Below, piece after piece: positions 27,238 through 36,828 of a DNA stretch of 64,000 nucleotides; the first letter of the stretch is position 1, and each line of letters starts with the position of its first letter. The notes under the pieces were generated by a model. It did not search any database, had not been told where the DNA came from, and saw nothing but the letters and a program-made list of their open reading frames with translations. Source of the DNA: Desulfacinum infernum DSM 9756 (GTDB lineage Bacteria > Desulfobacterota > Syntrophobacteria > Syntrophobacterales > DSM-9756). The DNA lies in NCBI RefSeq assembly GCF_900129305.1, contig NZ_FQVB01000021.1:1-64000 (forward strand), in the 5' to 3' direction. The position numbers were made by a program, and so were the translations under genes.

Positions 27238-30129
27238 ATGGCTGCAAACGTTGAAAGACATGAACAAGCCGCGATGGATCTATTTTCCGATCTGGAGGGG
27301 GGTGTGACCCCCCAGGAATGTGGTCTTCTTGGCCGACTGGCTTCCAATGTGCTCGAAGGCTGCATTGTTGAGATCGGCTCTTTCAGGGGGAAGTCCGCCG
27401 TTGCGCTTGCACTGGGTGTGCGAAGGAATCCTCGGGACCCCAAGCCCCAGATCTACTGTATTGAGCCACATCAAGAGTTCAGGGGTTATTATGGAGGCCG
27501 ATTCGGACCGGAAGACCGGGGGGCCTTTTACCGTGTAATGGTGGCCACCGGGGCCTTCGCCGAAGTCGCCCTGGTGAATCTCAGCAGCGAGCAGGCGGGC
27601 CCGTGCTGGCGCGAACCCATAGGCCTTCTATTCGTGGACGGCGACCACAGATACGAAAGTGTCAAAAGGGACTTTCAATGTTGGGAGCCTCACGTCCTGC
27701 CGGGAGGGGTTATTGCCTTTGACGATTCCACCGATCCCGATTGCGGACCGTCTCAAGTGATTGACGAAATCCTGGAGACAGGCCGGTTCCGCTATGTTGA
27801 GACCGAGGGGAAGATAACCGTTATTCGCAAGATAAGGCACGATCTGGACGCCTCGGACGGAGTTCCGTCTGTCCCGCAGCGTCTTCTGGTTGTCTGTTCC
27901 GGGTTCACGCTCAACGGAGGCTTGCTGAGGTTCGAGCGAGTAGGGACCGTTCTCCGCAACTGGGGGCATGAAGTCGCCTATGTGGACCTGGCCGGTACCA
28001 GGCGAGATACCTGGAAATGGAACCCCGTCCTGCCCGTTCTTTCCCTGGAGCAAGCCTTGCACCTGCGGTGGGATGCCGTCATGGTTCCGGGTGCCGGGTT
28101 TGACGAGGAGGTCATCAGGGGCTTTTCGGTCTTCCAGAAAGAAAACTTCGGAACCAGAGTGCAGCATATACTCAACGACCAATCTAGGCGTCTCCACTTC
28201 AAAATGGTCAACCAACACTTCCGTCCGCATGTGGTGATCTTCAACAATGACCAATGGTCTGTCGGATCATTTACAGACTTCGGTGGAGATCGATTTCACG
28301 TCCTCTTGGGGGGCATCGACACATGTTCTTTCCATCCCCCGACCTACAGGTCTCACCCCCTGGAGCCCGGCAAGTGGATTATCGGCGGCCTAGCTTCCAA
28401 AAACCCCGAGCCGCTTGTTGCCGCCCTTCAATACCTGCCTGCCCATACTTCGCTTTGGCTCTACGGAGAGGATTGTCACGGGGTGGCCCAGCGGCATGCT
28501 GGACTGATCCGCCAAGGGCGTTTGAGGCTCCTGGGGGAACTTGTCAACGAGGACCTTTTTAAATTCTACCATATGGTTGACTGCGTGGTCATGACGGAGA
28601 CCCATGCCGGTTGGTCCAACCTAGTGGCCGAGGCCATGGCAAGCGGTACTCCCGTGGTGTGCACCCCCCACGGCACCAGCGGTGTTGCCCGTCACGGCGA
28701 AACGGCCCTGGTGATTGGACGACCGAACCCTGTAGCCATTGCCGACGGTGTCCTGCGGCTGCAGAAGGATCCCCACTTGTGCCGACTGTTGAGTGAATCC
28801 GCGCGGAAGGTCATTTCATCCTATAGATGGGAGCGGTACTCCCGCCAATTGCTGCGTTTGATCCGCCATGACGGGCGTAGCCACTACACGCACGACCCCT
28901 CAAGCGGCCTTTATGGAAAATGGCCTGTTTCCCAGAGGCTTTCGGGTCTTGAACCTCTGTTGGCCCGGGCTTCCGGCCTCAGCGTCATCGACGTGGGGGC
29001 GGCGGAAGGGGTTATCGCAAGGGAGTTCCTCAAAAGAGGTGCGGGAAGTGTTCACGGTTTCGAGCTGGATCCCAGCAGAGTCGCCATTGCGCAGGCCATC
29101 TGCGCAGAATGGGATAACGGGCATTTCAGATGCGGGGATCTGTCCGATTGGGACAAATTTTGTGAAAGCCATCAGGATCTCTTGCAGGACCACTATGACA
29201 TCGTTCTCTATTTGGGAGTTCATCACCACCTGCCTGCGCACTCTCGCATGAAAGCCTTTCTCGGACTTCTCAAACTGGCTTCCCGGTATTTCGCGATCCG
29301 TACGACTGACGAACTTTACATTGAAGATGCCCTGGAAGATCGACTTTTAGCCGAAGGTTTTCGCCCGGTCCCGGGGAGCGGGGCGGGCGGGGCAAAATGG
29401 CCGGGCATGGGAGAGCTCAAAATCTATGAAAAGTGGGCAAGCAGCTCTAGGAGGACACGTCCATTGTCAAGGCATTTTGTCTCCTATCCGAAATCTGGGC
29501 GCACCTGGGTGCGCTATATATTGAATCAACTAAAGGTTGATAACCAGATAGTGTTTCATCATGACGGATTTGAGTTCAACGATGGATCCTGCCCGCCTCA
29601 TGACTTCGACGTTGAGAAGCGCATCAGACGCTACGCATGTGTCGACTGTCTTGTCTATTTGGAGCGGGATCCCAGAGACATTATGGTCAGTCTTTATGCG
29701 CAGATCAGCGGCCGGTTCAAAGAGTTTTTCAACTACACAGGCTCGATCTCAGACTTTATTCGAGACCCTTATTTTGGGGCACAGAATTTAGAAAGATACC
29801 GAAATATATGGAATCATATGGTTGAACGGTTTGGGTTCTTAAAAATAACTTACGAAGAGTGCCACCAGGATATGCAATCCGTGATTGCAAGGGTGCTTGA
29901 CTATTATGGATTCAGCGTGCCCGGGAATGCGATTTCGGAAGCCGTGGAAAATGCGGAGTTTGCAAAGATGAAACGCCTGGAGCAATCCAAGGTCTTTCCT
30001 CATCCCTGGCTCAAGCCGAGAAACAATGCACCAAAAGTACGGAAAGGGAAGATAGGAGGGTTCCGCGAGGAGCTGAGTCAAGAGGATATTCAGTATTTGA
30101 ATCAGATTTTCTCCCTCGCTGACCGTTGA
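27238..30129 (+). CDS. Four-domain fusion: methyltransferase – GT4 – methyltransferase – sulfotransferase
   Basis: A 963-residue protein with four enzyme domains in one frame. (1) 1–200: class I SAM methyltransferase of the type found in glycan and cephalosporin-type pathways, VEIGSFRGKSAVALALG (44–60) and FVDGDHRYESV (132–142). (2) about 212–550: GT4 glycosyltransferase, with AGWSNLVAEAMASGTPVVCT. (3) about 560–735: a second class I methyltransferase, SVIDVGAAEGVIAREF (582–597). (4) about 745–963: a sulfotransferase with PAPS loop SYPKSGRTWVRYIL (749–762) and YLERDPRDIMVSLYA (3'-phosphate site, Arg810). No signal or membrane helix, so it is cytoplasmic. AAGGAGG lies 12 nt before the ATG. First gene of the island ending at flagellin. 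Confidence 0.88.
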   Translation: MAANVERHEQAAMDLFSDLEGGVTPQECGLLGRLASNVLEGCIVEIGSFRGKSAVALALGVRRNPRDPKPQIYCIEPHQEFRGYYGGRFGPEDRGAFYRVMVATGAFAEVALVNLSSEQAGPCWREPIGLLFVDGDHRYESVKRDFQCWEPHVLPGGVIAFDDSTDPDCGPSQVIDEILETGRFRYVETEGKITVIRKIRHDLDASDGVPSVPQRLLVVCSGFTLNGGLLRFERVGTVLRNWGHEVAYVDLAGTRRDTWKWNPVLPVLSLEQALHLRWDAVMVPGAGFDEEVIRGFSVFQKENFGTRVQHILNDQSRRLHFKMVNQHFRPHVVIFNNDQWSVGSFTDFGGDRFHVLLGGIDTCSFHPPTYRSHPLEPGKWIIGGLASKNPEPLVAALQYLPAHTSLWLYGEDCHGVAQRHAGLIRQGRLRLLGELVNEDLFKFYHMVDCVVMTETHAGWSNLVAEAMASGTPVVCTPHGTSGVARHGETALVIGRPNPVAIADGVLRLQKDPHLCRLLSESARKVISSYRWERYSRQLLRLIRHDGRSHYTHDPSSGLYGKWPVSQRLSGLEPLLARASGLSVIDVGAAEGVIAREFLKRGAGSVHGFELDPSRVAIAQAICAEWDNGHFRCGDLSDWDKFCESHQDLLQDHYDIVLYLGVHHHLPAHSRMKAFLGLLKLASRYFAIRTTDELYIEDALEDRLLAEGFRPVPGSGAGGAKWPGMGELKIYEKWASSSRRTRPLSRHFVSYPKSGRTWVRYILNQLKVDNQIVFHHDGFEFNDGSCPPHDFDVEKRIRRYACVDCLVYLERDPRDIMVSLYAQISGRFKEFFNYTGSISDFIRDPYFGAQNLERYRNIWNHMVERFGFLKITYEECHQDMQSVIARVLDYYGFSVPGNAISEAVENAEFAKMKRLEQSKVFPHPWLKPRNNAPKVRKGKIGGFREELSQEDIQYLNQIFSLADR

Positions 30130-30171
30130 ACTCTTAATATTCGGGCGCGAAGATAATGGGAGCCACTGACC

Positions 30172-33141
30172 ATGCTGTTTTGTATCGCCGGGATGCATCG
30201 ATCCGGGACATCAATGATCACCCGCCTTCTCCACGTTTCCGGGATGTACTTGGGAAGACAAGGCAACCTCCTACCTCCCCAGCCGGACAATCCGGAAGGT
30301 TTCTGGGAAAACAAAGGCTTTGTGGAGCTCAATGACCGGCTTCTGGCATCTCTGGGTGGGTCTTGGATGGATCCTCCCGACATGGGCGAAAACTGGGTTC
30401 ACAGCGTTCATCTGGAGCCGATCCGCTGCGAGGCGAAGCGCCTCCTTGCACCACTGAGGGTGCGCTTCTTTTCAGGATGGAAGGACCCTCGAAACTCTCT
30501 CACCCTTCGATTCTGGAGGACGATTGCTCCTGAAGTGAAAGTCGTGGTGCCGCTCCGGCACCCTCTGGAGGTGGCCCAGAGTCTAAAGCGCCGCAACGGC
30601 CTGGACCTGGTCCGAGGGATGCAGTTGTGGTATGTGTATAACATGAAGTTGTACCAGGAGTTGGACGATTCCTTTTATTTCTTGGAATACGACAATGCTT
30701 TGAAAAAACCTTACGATGTCCTATTTGCTTTGTTTCGGTGGGCCAAGATATCTGTCCCTCGCAGAAGGATGCTGGAAGCCATCCGGACTGTCCGAACGGA
30801 TTTAAGACATCATAATCATCAGAGATGCAGGACGGATATCCCCAGCGGGATGGCCCACGTCATTGACCTCTATGAAAGATTAAGAGAGAACGCCGAAAAA
30901 CTGGCTTGCCCTGCCGAGGACTCAGGTTCATCACGGGGACGATGTGTCACGCAGCAAGATTTGGGGCGTGTGTGGTCAGTTCCTCTTTCCGAAACCCCAG
31001 TCGGAAACGGTGGCCGGCTTCGGACTCCGCGTACCCAGCCTGAAGAGGCGGGTGTGGGGGATTCCATGGGCGGTGTCCCCGGCAAATCCTCCCGGCTGTT
31101 TTCCGGGGGAAAGAACCCTGAAGCTTCCCTGTGCTCGATCGTGATACCGGTTCACAATCAATGGGAATACACAGACAAATGCCTGAGGTCCATTGCCCGG
31201 TGCGCTTCTGCTAAGGTGTCTTTCGAGGTGGTGGTTGTAAACAATGGATCTGCGGATGGAACGGAGTGTTTTCTTGATGAGGCAAGAAAGCGCCATCCGT
31301 TCCTCAGGGTTGTTCATCTGGAACACAATCACGGATTCGCCAAAGCATGCAATGTGGGCGCACGGCACGCGCGCGGCACGCTCTTGGTTTTCCTGAACAA
31401 CGACACCGTGGTGCTCCCGGGTTGGCTTGAGGCCCTTGTCGATGCCCACACGAGAGAGGAACGGGCGGGTATTGTCGGCGCCAAACTGCTTTATCCTGAC
31501 GGGACGATACAACACGCCGGAATAGGTTTTCGCTGGATTGAATCAGGGGGCGTTCGTTATCCATGGCCCGTTCATCTTTGGCGAGGGGTGCCCTTGACCG
31601 CCCCCCAAGTGAATCAGCGGAGAGAGATGGATGCAGTGACCGGAGCCTGCCTGCTCATCAGTAAAAGCCTTTTTGAGAAAGTGGGGGGCTTTGATGAGTC
31701 CTATTACATGTACTTTGAAGATGTGGATCTGAACCTGAAGGTCCGAAGTCTGGGGAAAAGAGTCATCTATTGTCCCGAGAGCGTGGTGATTCATTTCGAG
31801 GGCAAGTCGTCACCCAATCAATGTGTGGTTGATAGGCTAAATAACCAAAGCTATAGGAAATTCCATGAAAGATGGGGTCAAGTGCTCAACGCCCGCGCTC
31901 CCTTGGGGAAGAAGAACGGGCTCTCGCCCTCTCCGCGCAGGACGGGCCGGGTTGAGGCATGCGGCACGGCAAGTGCCAAGACCCTTCGGGGAATCAGGTG
32001 GCAGAGTCAGGTTCTCAGTTTCAGCGGACATGCATCCCACGCTCGACGAATTATCGCGGCCTTGCAGCAAACGGGGATTCCTGTGTCCGTCCAGCCCACA
32101 ACGGCGGACAAGCGATTTATCCGCCATCTGACTCCATCGGAGGTCGCCCTGTGGCGGGATCTCATGCGCAAGCCGGTCGGCCAAGGAGCCTACCTGTGTT
32201 TCGGTGTTCCCTCTTTGGAGGACGGATCGGATGTCTTCGCCGCCTGGCGCGAGGCAAATCCAGGTTTTCGCACCTATGTGGGATTGGCAACCTTCGAGAC
32301 CGACAGACTGCCCCCCGGTTGGGCGGAGGCCTGCAACCGCATGGATGAAGTCTGGGTGCCCAGCACCTTCAACGAGGAAACCTTTGCGCGGGGGGGCGTG
32401 GATGCGGAGAGGATCCACGTGTTTCCCACGGGCATTGACGCGGACGCCTTTGACCCTCTCCGTGTCTCTCCCCTTTACATAGGAAACCGAAGGGATTTCG
32501 CCTTCCTTTCCGTATTTCAATGGACCTACCGAAAGGGCTGGGATATTCTCCTGCGTGCGTACCTGTCGGCTTTTTCGCCCCAGGATGATGTCTGCCTTAT
32601 TCTCAGGACCTATCCTTACAGGATCCAACAACCGCCCATCAGAGATCGCATCGAGGATTATATTCGGAGCTTGGGGCTGAATCCACAGGAGACCCCTCCG
32701 ATCATCCTGATCGACAAGTTCATTCCCGAACATCTCATGCCCTCGCTCTACGCCGCCGCGGATGCCTTTGTGCTGCCTTCCAGGGGCGAGGGCTTCGGCC
32801 TGCCCTACCTGGAGGCCATGGCCATGGGGCTGCCCGTCATAGCCACCCGCTGGGGCGGGCATCTCGACTTCATGAATGACGCCAACAGTTTTCTGATCGA
32901 CGTGGAGGACTTGCTGCCGGTGAACGGCCGGTTGACGTCAGAAAGCACCTATTACACCGGCGACCAGAAATTGGCCGAGCCTTCCGTTTCTCACACGGCG
33001 GAGCTGATGAGGCGGGTTTTTGACCACAAGACCGAAGCCCGCCGACGGGGGCATGAGGCCAGGCGGCACGTGGTGAGACATTGGAACATGGAACAATCGG
33101 CCCATTGGTTCCTGTCCAGGCTCTCGTGGATCACTTCCTGA
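30172..33141 (+). CDS. Three-domain fusion: sulfotransferase – GT2 – GT4
   Basis: A 989-residue protein. The start is itself a sulfotransferase: LFCIAGMHRSGTSMITRLL (2–20) is the PAPS loop, and VVPLRHPLEVAQSLKRRNG the 3'-phosphate region. A low-complexity linker (about 245–315) leads to a GT2 domain from residue 321 (CSIVIPVHNQWEYTDKCLRS), with VVNNGSADGT and the metal motif VFLNNDTVVLPGW, like rhamnosyl/rhamnan transferases. From about 610 to 989 is a GT4 domain with TFETDRLPPGWAEACNRMDE and the donor motif GEGFGLPYLEAMAMG. That GT4 module is clearly paralogous to the N-terminal half of the next gene. Soluble, no signal. 42 bp after the previous gene. Confidence 0.88.
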   Translation: MLFCIAGMHRSGTSMITRLLHVSGMYLGRQGNLLPPQPDNPEGFWENKGFVELNDRLLASLGGSWMDPPDMGENWVHSVHLEPIRCEAKRLLAPLRVRFFSGWKDPRNSLTLRFWRTIAPEVKVVVPLRHPLEVAQSLKRRNGLDLVRGMQLWYVYNMKLYQELDDSFYFLEYDNALKKPYDVLFALFRWAKISVPRRRMLEAIRTVRTDLRHHNHQRCRTDIPSGMAHVIDLYERLRENAEKLACPAEDSGSSRGRCVTQQDLGRVWSVPLSETPVGNGGRLRTPRTQPEEAGVGDSMGGVPGKSSRLFSGGKNPEASLCSIVIPVHNQWEYTDKCLRSIARCASAKVSFEVVVVNNGSADGTECFLDEARKRHPFLRVVHLEHNHGFAKACNVGARHARGTLLVFLNNDTVVLPGWLEALVDAHTREERAGIVGAKLLYPDGTIQHAGIGFRWIESGGVRYPWPVHLWRGVPLTAPQVNQRREMDAVTGACLLISKSLFEKVGGFDESYYMYFEDVDLNLKVRSLGKRVIYCPESVVIHFEGKSSPNQCVVDRLNNQSYRKFHERWGQVLNARAPLGKKNGLSPSPRRTGRVEACGTASAKTLRGIRWQSQVLSFSGHASHARRIIAALQQTGIPVSVQPTTADKRFIRHLTPSEVALWRDLMRKPVGQGAYLCFGVPSLEDGSDVFAAWREANPGFRTYVGLATFETDRLPPGWAEACNRMDEVWVPSTFNEETFARGGVDAERIHVFPTGIDADAFDPLRVSPLYIGNRRDFAFLSVFQWTYRKGWDILLRAYLSAFSPQDDVCLILRTYPYRIQQPPIRDRIEDYIRSLGLNPQETPPIILIDKFIPEHLMPSLYAAADAFVLPSRGEGFGLPYLEAMAMGLPVIATRWGGHLDFMNDANSFLIDVEDLLPVNGRLTSESTYYTGDQKLAEPSVSHTAELMRRVFDHKTEARRRGHEARRHVVRHWNMEQSAHWFLSRLSWITS

Positions 33142-33182
33142 TGACGAGGACCGGTTGAGGCCACAAGAAGGAGGGGCCGAGA

Positions 33183-35531
33183 ATGAAAGCCGTCTTGCCC
33201 GGGTGCAGGCCGGTGGTTTTCTGGAAAGCGCCCGTTTACGATCCCAGCGGCTACGGTGATGAGGCGCGCCATCTGATCAAGACCGTGCAACGTTTCTGGC
33301 CTCTTCGTGTGGAGCCGGCGGGTCGATTTTCGGAAGAGTTTGTGAGGGGCATGAGCCATGAGGACCGACAGCTTTTCGGGAGACTTCAGAAACAACCCCT
33401 GTCCGACGAATACCTTAGCGTGACCCACCTGCCGGCCTATGCCTTCTGTCCCGATGAGAAGGCCCTCTACAATATCGGCCGAACGGTTTTCGAAACGGAT
33501 CGCATCCCTCCCCCATGGGTTGAGGCGTGCAACCGGATGGATGAGATCTGGGTGCCCACGGCGTTCAATGTGGAAACATTCCGCCGAAGTGGTGTGCGCG
33601 TTCCGGTTCATGTGGTGCCGCAGGGCATTGACTCGGAATTTTTCAGGCCCGGCCTCAGGCCGCTGTCCATCCCCGGCCGGCGCGGTTTTGCCTTCCTGTC
33701 CGTTTTCGAGTGGACGCACCGGAAGGGCTGGGACCTGCTGCTGAAAGCCTGGGCGGAAGCGTTTTCGCCCAACGAGGATGTATGCCTGATCCTGAGAACT
33801 TATCCCATCAACGCCCTGGATTCCGGGAATGTGGAGCAAATCATCCAGGGCTGGATTGATCGTTTCCTCCGCCGAGACCTGGGCAAGTCCCCCCGCGATG
33901 TGGCTCCCATCATTGTGCTGGGAACGCAGATCCCGGCGCATGCCATGCCACGGCTTTACGCCTCGGCGGATGCTTTCGTACTCCCTTCACGGGGAGAGGG
34001 CTGGGGGCGACCGTACATGGAGGCCATGGCTTGCGGTCTGCCGGTCATCGGGACCCGCTGGGGCGGGAATCTGGCCTTCATGAATTCCGACAATTCTTAC
34101 CTAGTGGACATTGAGGGCCTGGAGGGGGTGGGGGGACAGATGGAAATCGGATTTTATCACGGCCACTGCTGGGCGGCGCCTTCCCTCGCCAGCCTAATGA
34201 CCCTCCTGCGCCGAGTGTATGATCATCCCCATGAAGCGCGATTGAAGGGTGCCAGGGCCCGCCAAGACGTGGTCCAAAAGTGGAACTGGCAGATGGCCGC
34301 AGGAGAGGCCCTGAAGCGCCTGGAAGAGATAACGTGCAGTTTGAAAAAGGGGGGGGGCGGACCGAAGGGGGTGGGGCATCTCCCGGAGGAAACCGATCGC
34401 ATCGAAGTGATATGGGAGGGTCCTCAGCTCATCTACAGCTCATTGGCCAACATCAACAGAGAGCTTTGCCTCTGCCTCATGGAACGGGAGGGTGTGTCCC
34501 TGTCCATTCATCCCAATGATCCCCGCCAGCTTGAACCGGAAGATGACGGCAAGATCAAGAGGCTTGTCCAGTGCTTTCATCGACATATCGGTATGAGTCG
34601 TTGTGTACACATAAGACACGAATGGCCGCCCAATTTTTCCCCGCCCGAACGCGGCCACTGGGTCATCATCCAGCCGTGGGAATACGGTCGGTTGCCGCGT
34701 GAATGGGTGAGGCCGATGAGCACTCTTGTCGACGAAATATGGGTTCCCAGCAGGCATGTGTGGAAGACCTATGTATCCAGCGGTGTTCCAGCCGAACGGG
34801 TCCATGTCGTCCCGAACGGTGTGAACCCTGATATCTTCAGGCCCGACGTGCAGGCCCTCCCCTTGGACACCCGGAAGCGCTTCAAGTTCTTGTTTGTGGG
34901 AGGAACCATCTGGCGCAAAGGGATCGATGTGCTGCTCGCAGCGTACCGAAGCGTCTTCCGGCATTCGGACGATGTGGCGCTTGTCATCAAAGACTTCGGC
35001 CAAGACTCCTTTTACAAGGGGCAAGGGGCGGTGGAGACCATCAAGGAAATACAGGGGGACCCGACGGGACCGGAGATTTTATATGTTTCCGATGACCTCG
35101 ATGAACGTTCAATGCCCGGTTTGTACAGGGCGTGTGACTGTCTGGTCCATCCGTATCGTGGCGAAGGATTCGCCATGCCCGTTTTGGAAGCCATGGCCTG
35201 CGGCCTGCCTGTGATCGTAACGGAAGGCGGAGCGACGGACGACTTCTGCCTGCCGCGCTTCGCTTATCGGATCAAAGCCACTCGCCGAAGCCTCACCACG
35301 CCTGCCGTCAACTTCGCCGGGGGAGCCGGATGGGTCCTGGAGCCGGACGAGAGGCACCTGCAGCGGCTCCTGCGGCACGTTTACGAACACCGTGACGAAG
35401 CCCGGGAAGAGGCCGAGAAGGCGGCTGAGCACGCCCATTGTCATTACAGCTGGCAAAGAGTAACGGATCAGGTTCTAGAGAGGATTCGACACATCGTTGG
35501 GCAGCCGGTCGCCAGGCTCCAGCCACATTGA
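33183..35531 (+). CDS. Tandem GT4–GT4 glycosyltransferase
   Basis: A 782-residue protein with two complete GT-B enzymes. Module A (1–385) shows VFETDRIPPPWVEACNRMDE and GEGWGRPYMEAMACGLPVIG; module B (about 405–782) shows MSTLVDEIWVPSRHVWKTYV, FLFVGGTIWRKGIDVLLAAY and GEGFAMPVLEAMACGLPVIV. A basic, glycine-rich linker joins them (KKGGGGPKGVG). Module A matches the GT4 part of the preceding protein closely along its length, including RTYP, FMN and WVP blocks, so it arose by module duplication. The ATG at 33183 has GGAGGGG upstream. 41 bp after its neighbour, so one transcript is likely. Confidence 0.92.
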   Translation: MKAVLPGCRPVVFWKAPVYDPSGYGDEARHLIKTVQRFWPLRVEPAGRFSEEFVRGMSHEDRQLFGRLQKQPLSDEYLSVTHLPAYAFCPDEKALYNIGRTVFETDRIPPPWVEACNRMDEIWVPTAFNVETFRRSGVRVPVHVVPQGIDSEFFRPGLRPLSIPGRRGFAFLSVFEWTHRKGWDLLLKAWAEAFSPNEDVCLILRTYPINALDSGNVEQIIQGWIDRFLRRDLGKSPRDVAPIIVLGTQIPAHAMPRLYASADAFVLPSRGEGWGRPYMEAMACGLPVIGTRWGGNLAFMNSDNSYLVDIEGLEGVGGQMEIGFYHGHCWAAPSLASLMTLLRRVYDHPHEARLKGARARQDVVQKWNWQMAAGEALKRLEEITCSLKKGGGGPKGVGHLPEETDRIEVIWEGPQLIYSSLANINRELCLCLMEREGVSLSIHPNDPRQLEPEDDGKIKRLVQCFHRHIGMSRCVHIRHEWPPNFSPPERGHWVIIQPWEYGRLPREWVRPMSTLVDEIWVPSRHVWKTYVSSGVPAERVHVVPNGVNPDIFRPDVQALPLDTRKRFKFLFVGGTIWRKGIDVLLAAYRSVFRHSDDVALVIKDFGQDSFYKGQGAVETIKEIQGDPTGPEILYVSDDLDERSMPGLYRACDCLVHPYRGEGFAMPVLEAMACGLPVIVTEGGATDDFCLPRFAYRIKATRRSLTTPAVNFAGGAGWVLEPDERHLQRLLRHVYEHRDEAREEAEKAAEHAHCHYSWQRVTDQVLERIRHIVGQPVARLQPH

Positions 35532-35635
35532 TTGCCGAAGCCGTTGTTTTCTTTCGGCTCCGCGGTCAGCTCCGCCCAGGAACCAAGGCCTGAAATCCGG
35601 CCATGTCTGCATGGGCGGCGGACGGTGCCTTGCCT

Positions 35636-35651
35636 TGGTATCCATCTTGCT
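35636..35651 (+). promoter_or_regulatory. σ54-type promoter upstream of the TPR/GT2 operon
   Basis: TGGTATCCATCTTGCT keeps GG and GC at exact spacing and the full TTGCT box; the -24 box is TGGTAT. It lies in the 184-bp gap after the tandem GT4 gene, 65 bp before the TPR gene. Confidence 0.5.
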
Positions 35652-35715
35652 AACTCTTGGGCCAGACAGAGGTGGACGTGAAACCCAATCCGAGTCACCG
35701 GGAGAGGAGTCAGAC

Positions 35716-36828
35716 ATGATAGAGGTGGGCCAGATGAGTGCAGATCTGGGCAAGGTTCTTCATTCCATGGAATCCGGCCGCTGGGACGAGGCGATCTCCC
35801 TGCTTCGACCGATGGTGGAACGGCGGCCTTTCGACACCAGGGCCATCGGCAAGTTGGGCTATGCCCTGTGGAAGAGTGGGGAAAGGCAGGAGGGGGCCGA
35901 GACCCTGGAAAGGGCGCTCCAGCTTGACCCGGATGATGGGGAAGTGATCAAGGATTGCGTTCAGGTCTTCTGGGAAGCCGGACGCCGGGAGGATGCACTC
36001 CAAGTTCTTGAAAGCTACCTGCAGCGAAACCCCTGGGATGGGGATGTGAAGGAGTATATGGACCGGCTGCAGAGCGCTGAGATCGGGGAAGCAAGGCCGT
36101 GTCAACCAAATGACAGCGGAGCGTCGGCGGCCGCCCTGTTGGTCGGGCTGGGTGAGGAGGAGTTTGAAAAGGGGAACATGGAAAGGGCGCGCACCTGTTT
36201 CGAAATGGCCCTGGAAAAAGACCCCGGCAATGCGAAGGCCCACAACAACCTGGGAGTTTTGGCCTGGCAGGAAGGGGATCTGAATGCCGCCCTGGCTTGT
36301 TTCGACAGGGCCTTGGATCTGGCTCCCACGGATGGGGAAATCCTGTGCAATGCCGCAAGGGCCCTTGGCGCGGCCGGCCACTGCGAGACGGCTTCCCAAC
36401 TGCTGGAGATCTATCTGTCGGCACATCCCGACGATACGGATGTGTGGGGTGAGTACAGGGAATTGGTACGCCAGGGTGCGCAGTCCTGGAAACCCGACCA
36501 TTTGGATTCGGGAGTGGCTGCGGTGTACGTGGAGATGGGGAGACGGCTCGCGGAGGCGGGAGACCTTCAGGGGGCCGCCGAGGCGTTGGCCCGGGCCGTG
36601 CGAGTGGATCCCGAAAACGTGGAAGGCTATCAGCAACTCGCCCTGCTGCACATGGGCCTGAACCAGATGCAGGATGCCTTGGCCTTGCTGGAACAGGCTC
36701 AGGCATTGGATGAAGACAACCAAGAGGTGGCGGAGGCCCTTGCCGATGTTCGTCAACGGCTCCGGGAAACGCCGGAAGAAGATGAAGAGCCGTGCGCGGT
36801 GTGTTCCGGAGGTGGTCTGGGTGGGTAG
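35716..36828 (+). CDS. TPR-repeat protein
   Basis: A 370-residue protein made almost entirely of tetratricopeptide repeats, about seven (for example AKAHNNLGVLAWQEGDLNAA, then LACFDRALDLAPTDGE; and AAEALARAVRVDPENVEGYQ). TPRs are protein-binding scaffolds. No signal or catalytic domain. I use the ATG at 35716, with GAGAGGAG upstream, rather than earlier in-frame starts that would lie before the σ54-type site. The C-terminal tail CAVCSGGGLGG is encoded by the ribosome-binding region of the next gene, so its sequence may be dictated by the DNA. A role in holding flagellin or ordering the enzymes is inference from position. Confidence 0.88.
   Translation: MIEVGQMSADLGKVLHSMESGRWDEAISLLRPMVERRPFDTRAIGKLGYALWKSGERQEGAETLERALQLDPDDGEVIKDCVQVFWEAGRREDALQVLESYLQRNPWDGDVKEYMDRLQSAEIGEARPCQPNDSGASAAALLVGLGEEEFEKGNMERARTCFEMALEKDPGNAKAHNNLGVLAWQEGDLNAALACFDRALDLAPTDGEILCNAARALGAAGHCETASQLLEIYLSAHPDDTDVWGEYRELVRQGAQSWKPDHLDSGVAAVYVEMGRRLAEAGDLQGAAEALARAVRVDPENVEGYQQLALLHMGLNQMQDALALLEQAQALDEDNQEVAEALADVRQRLRETPEEDEEPCAVCSGGGLGG

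Noticed and set aside
35497-35715. N-terminal extension of the TPR protein
   Set aside because: It would place the start before the σ54-type site and overlap the end of the preceding gene; the ATG at 35716 has a good ribosome site and opens directly on the first TPR.
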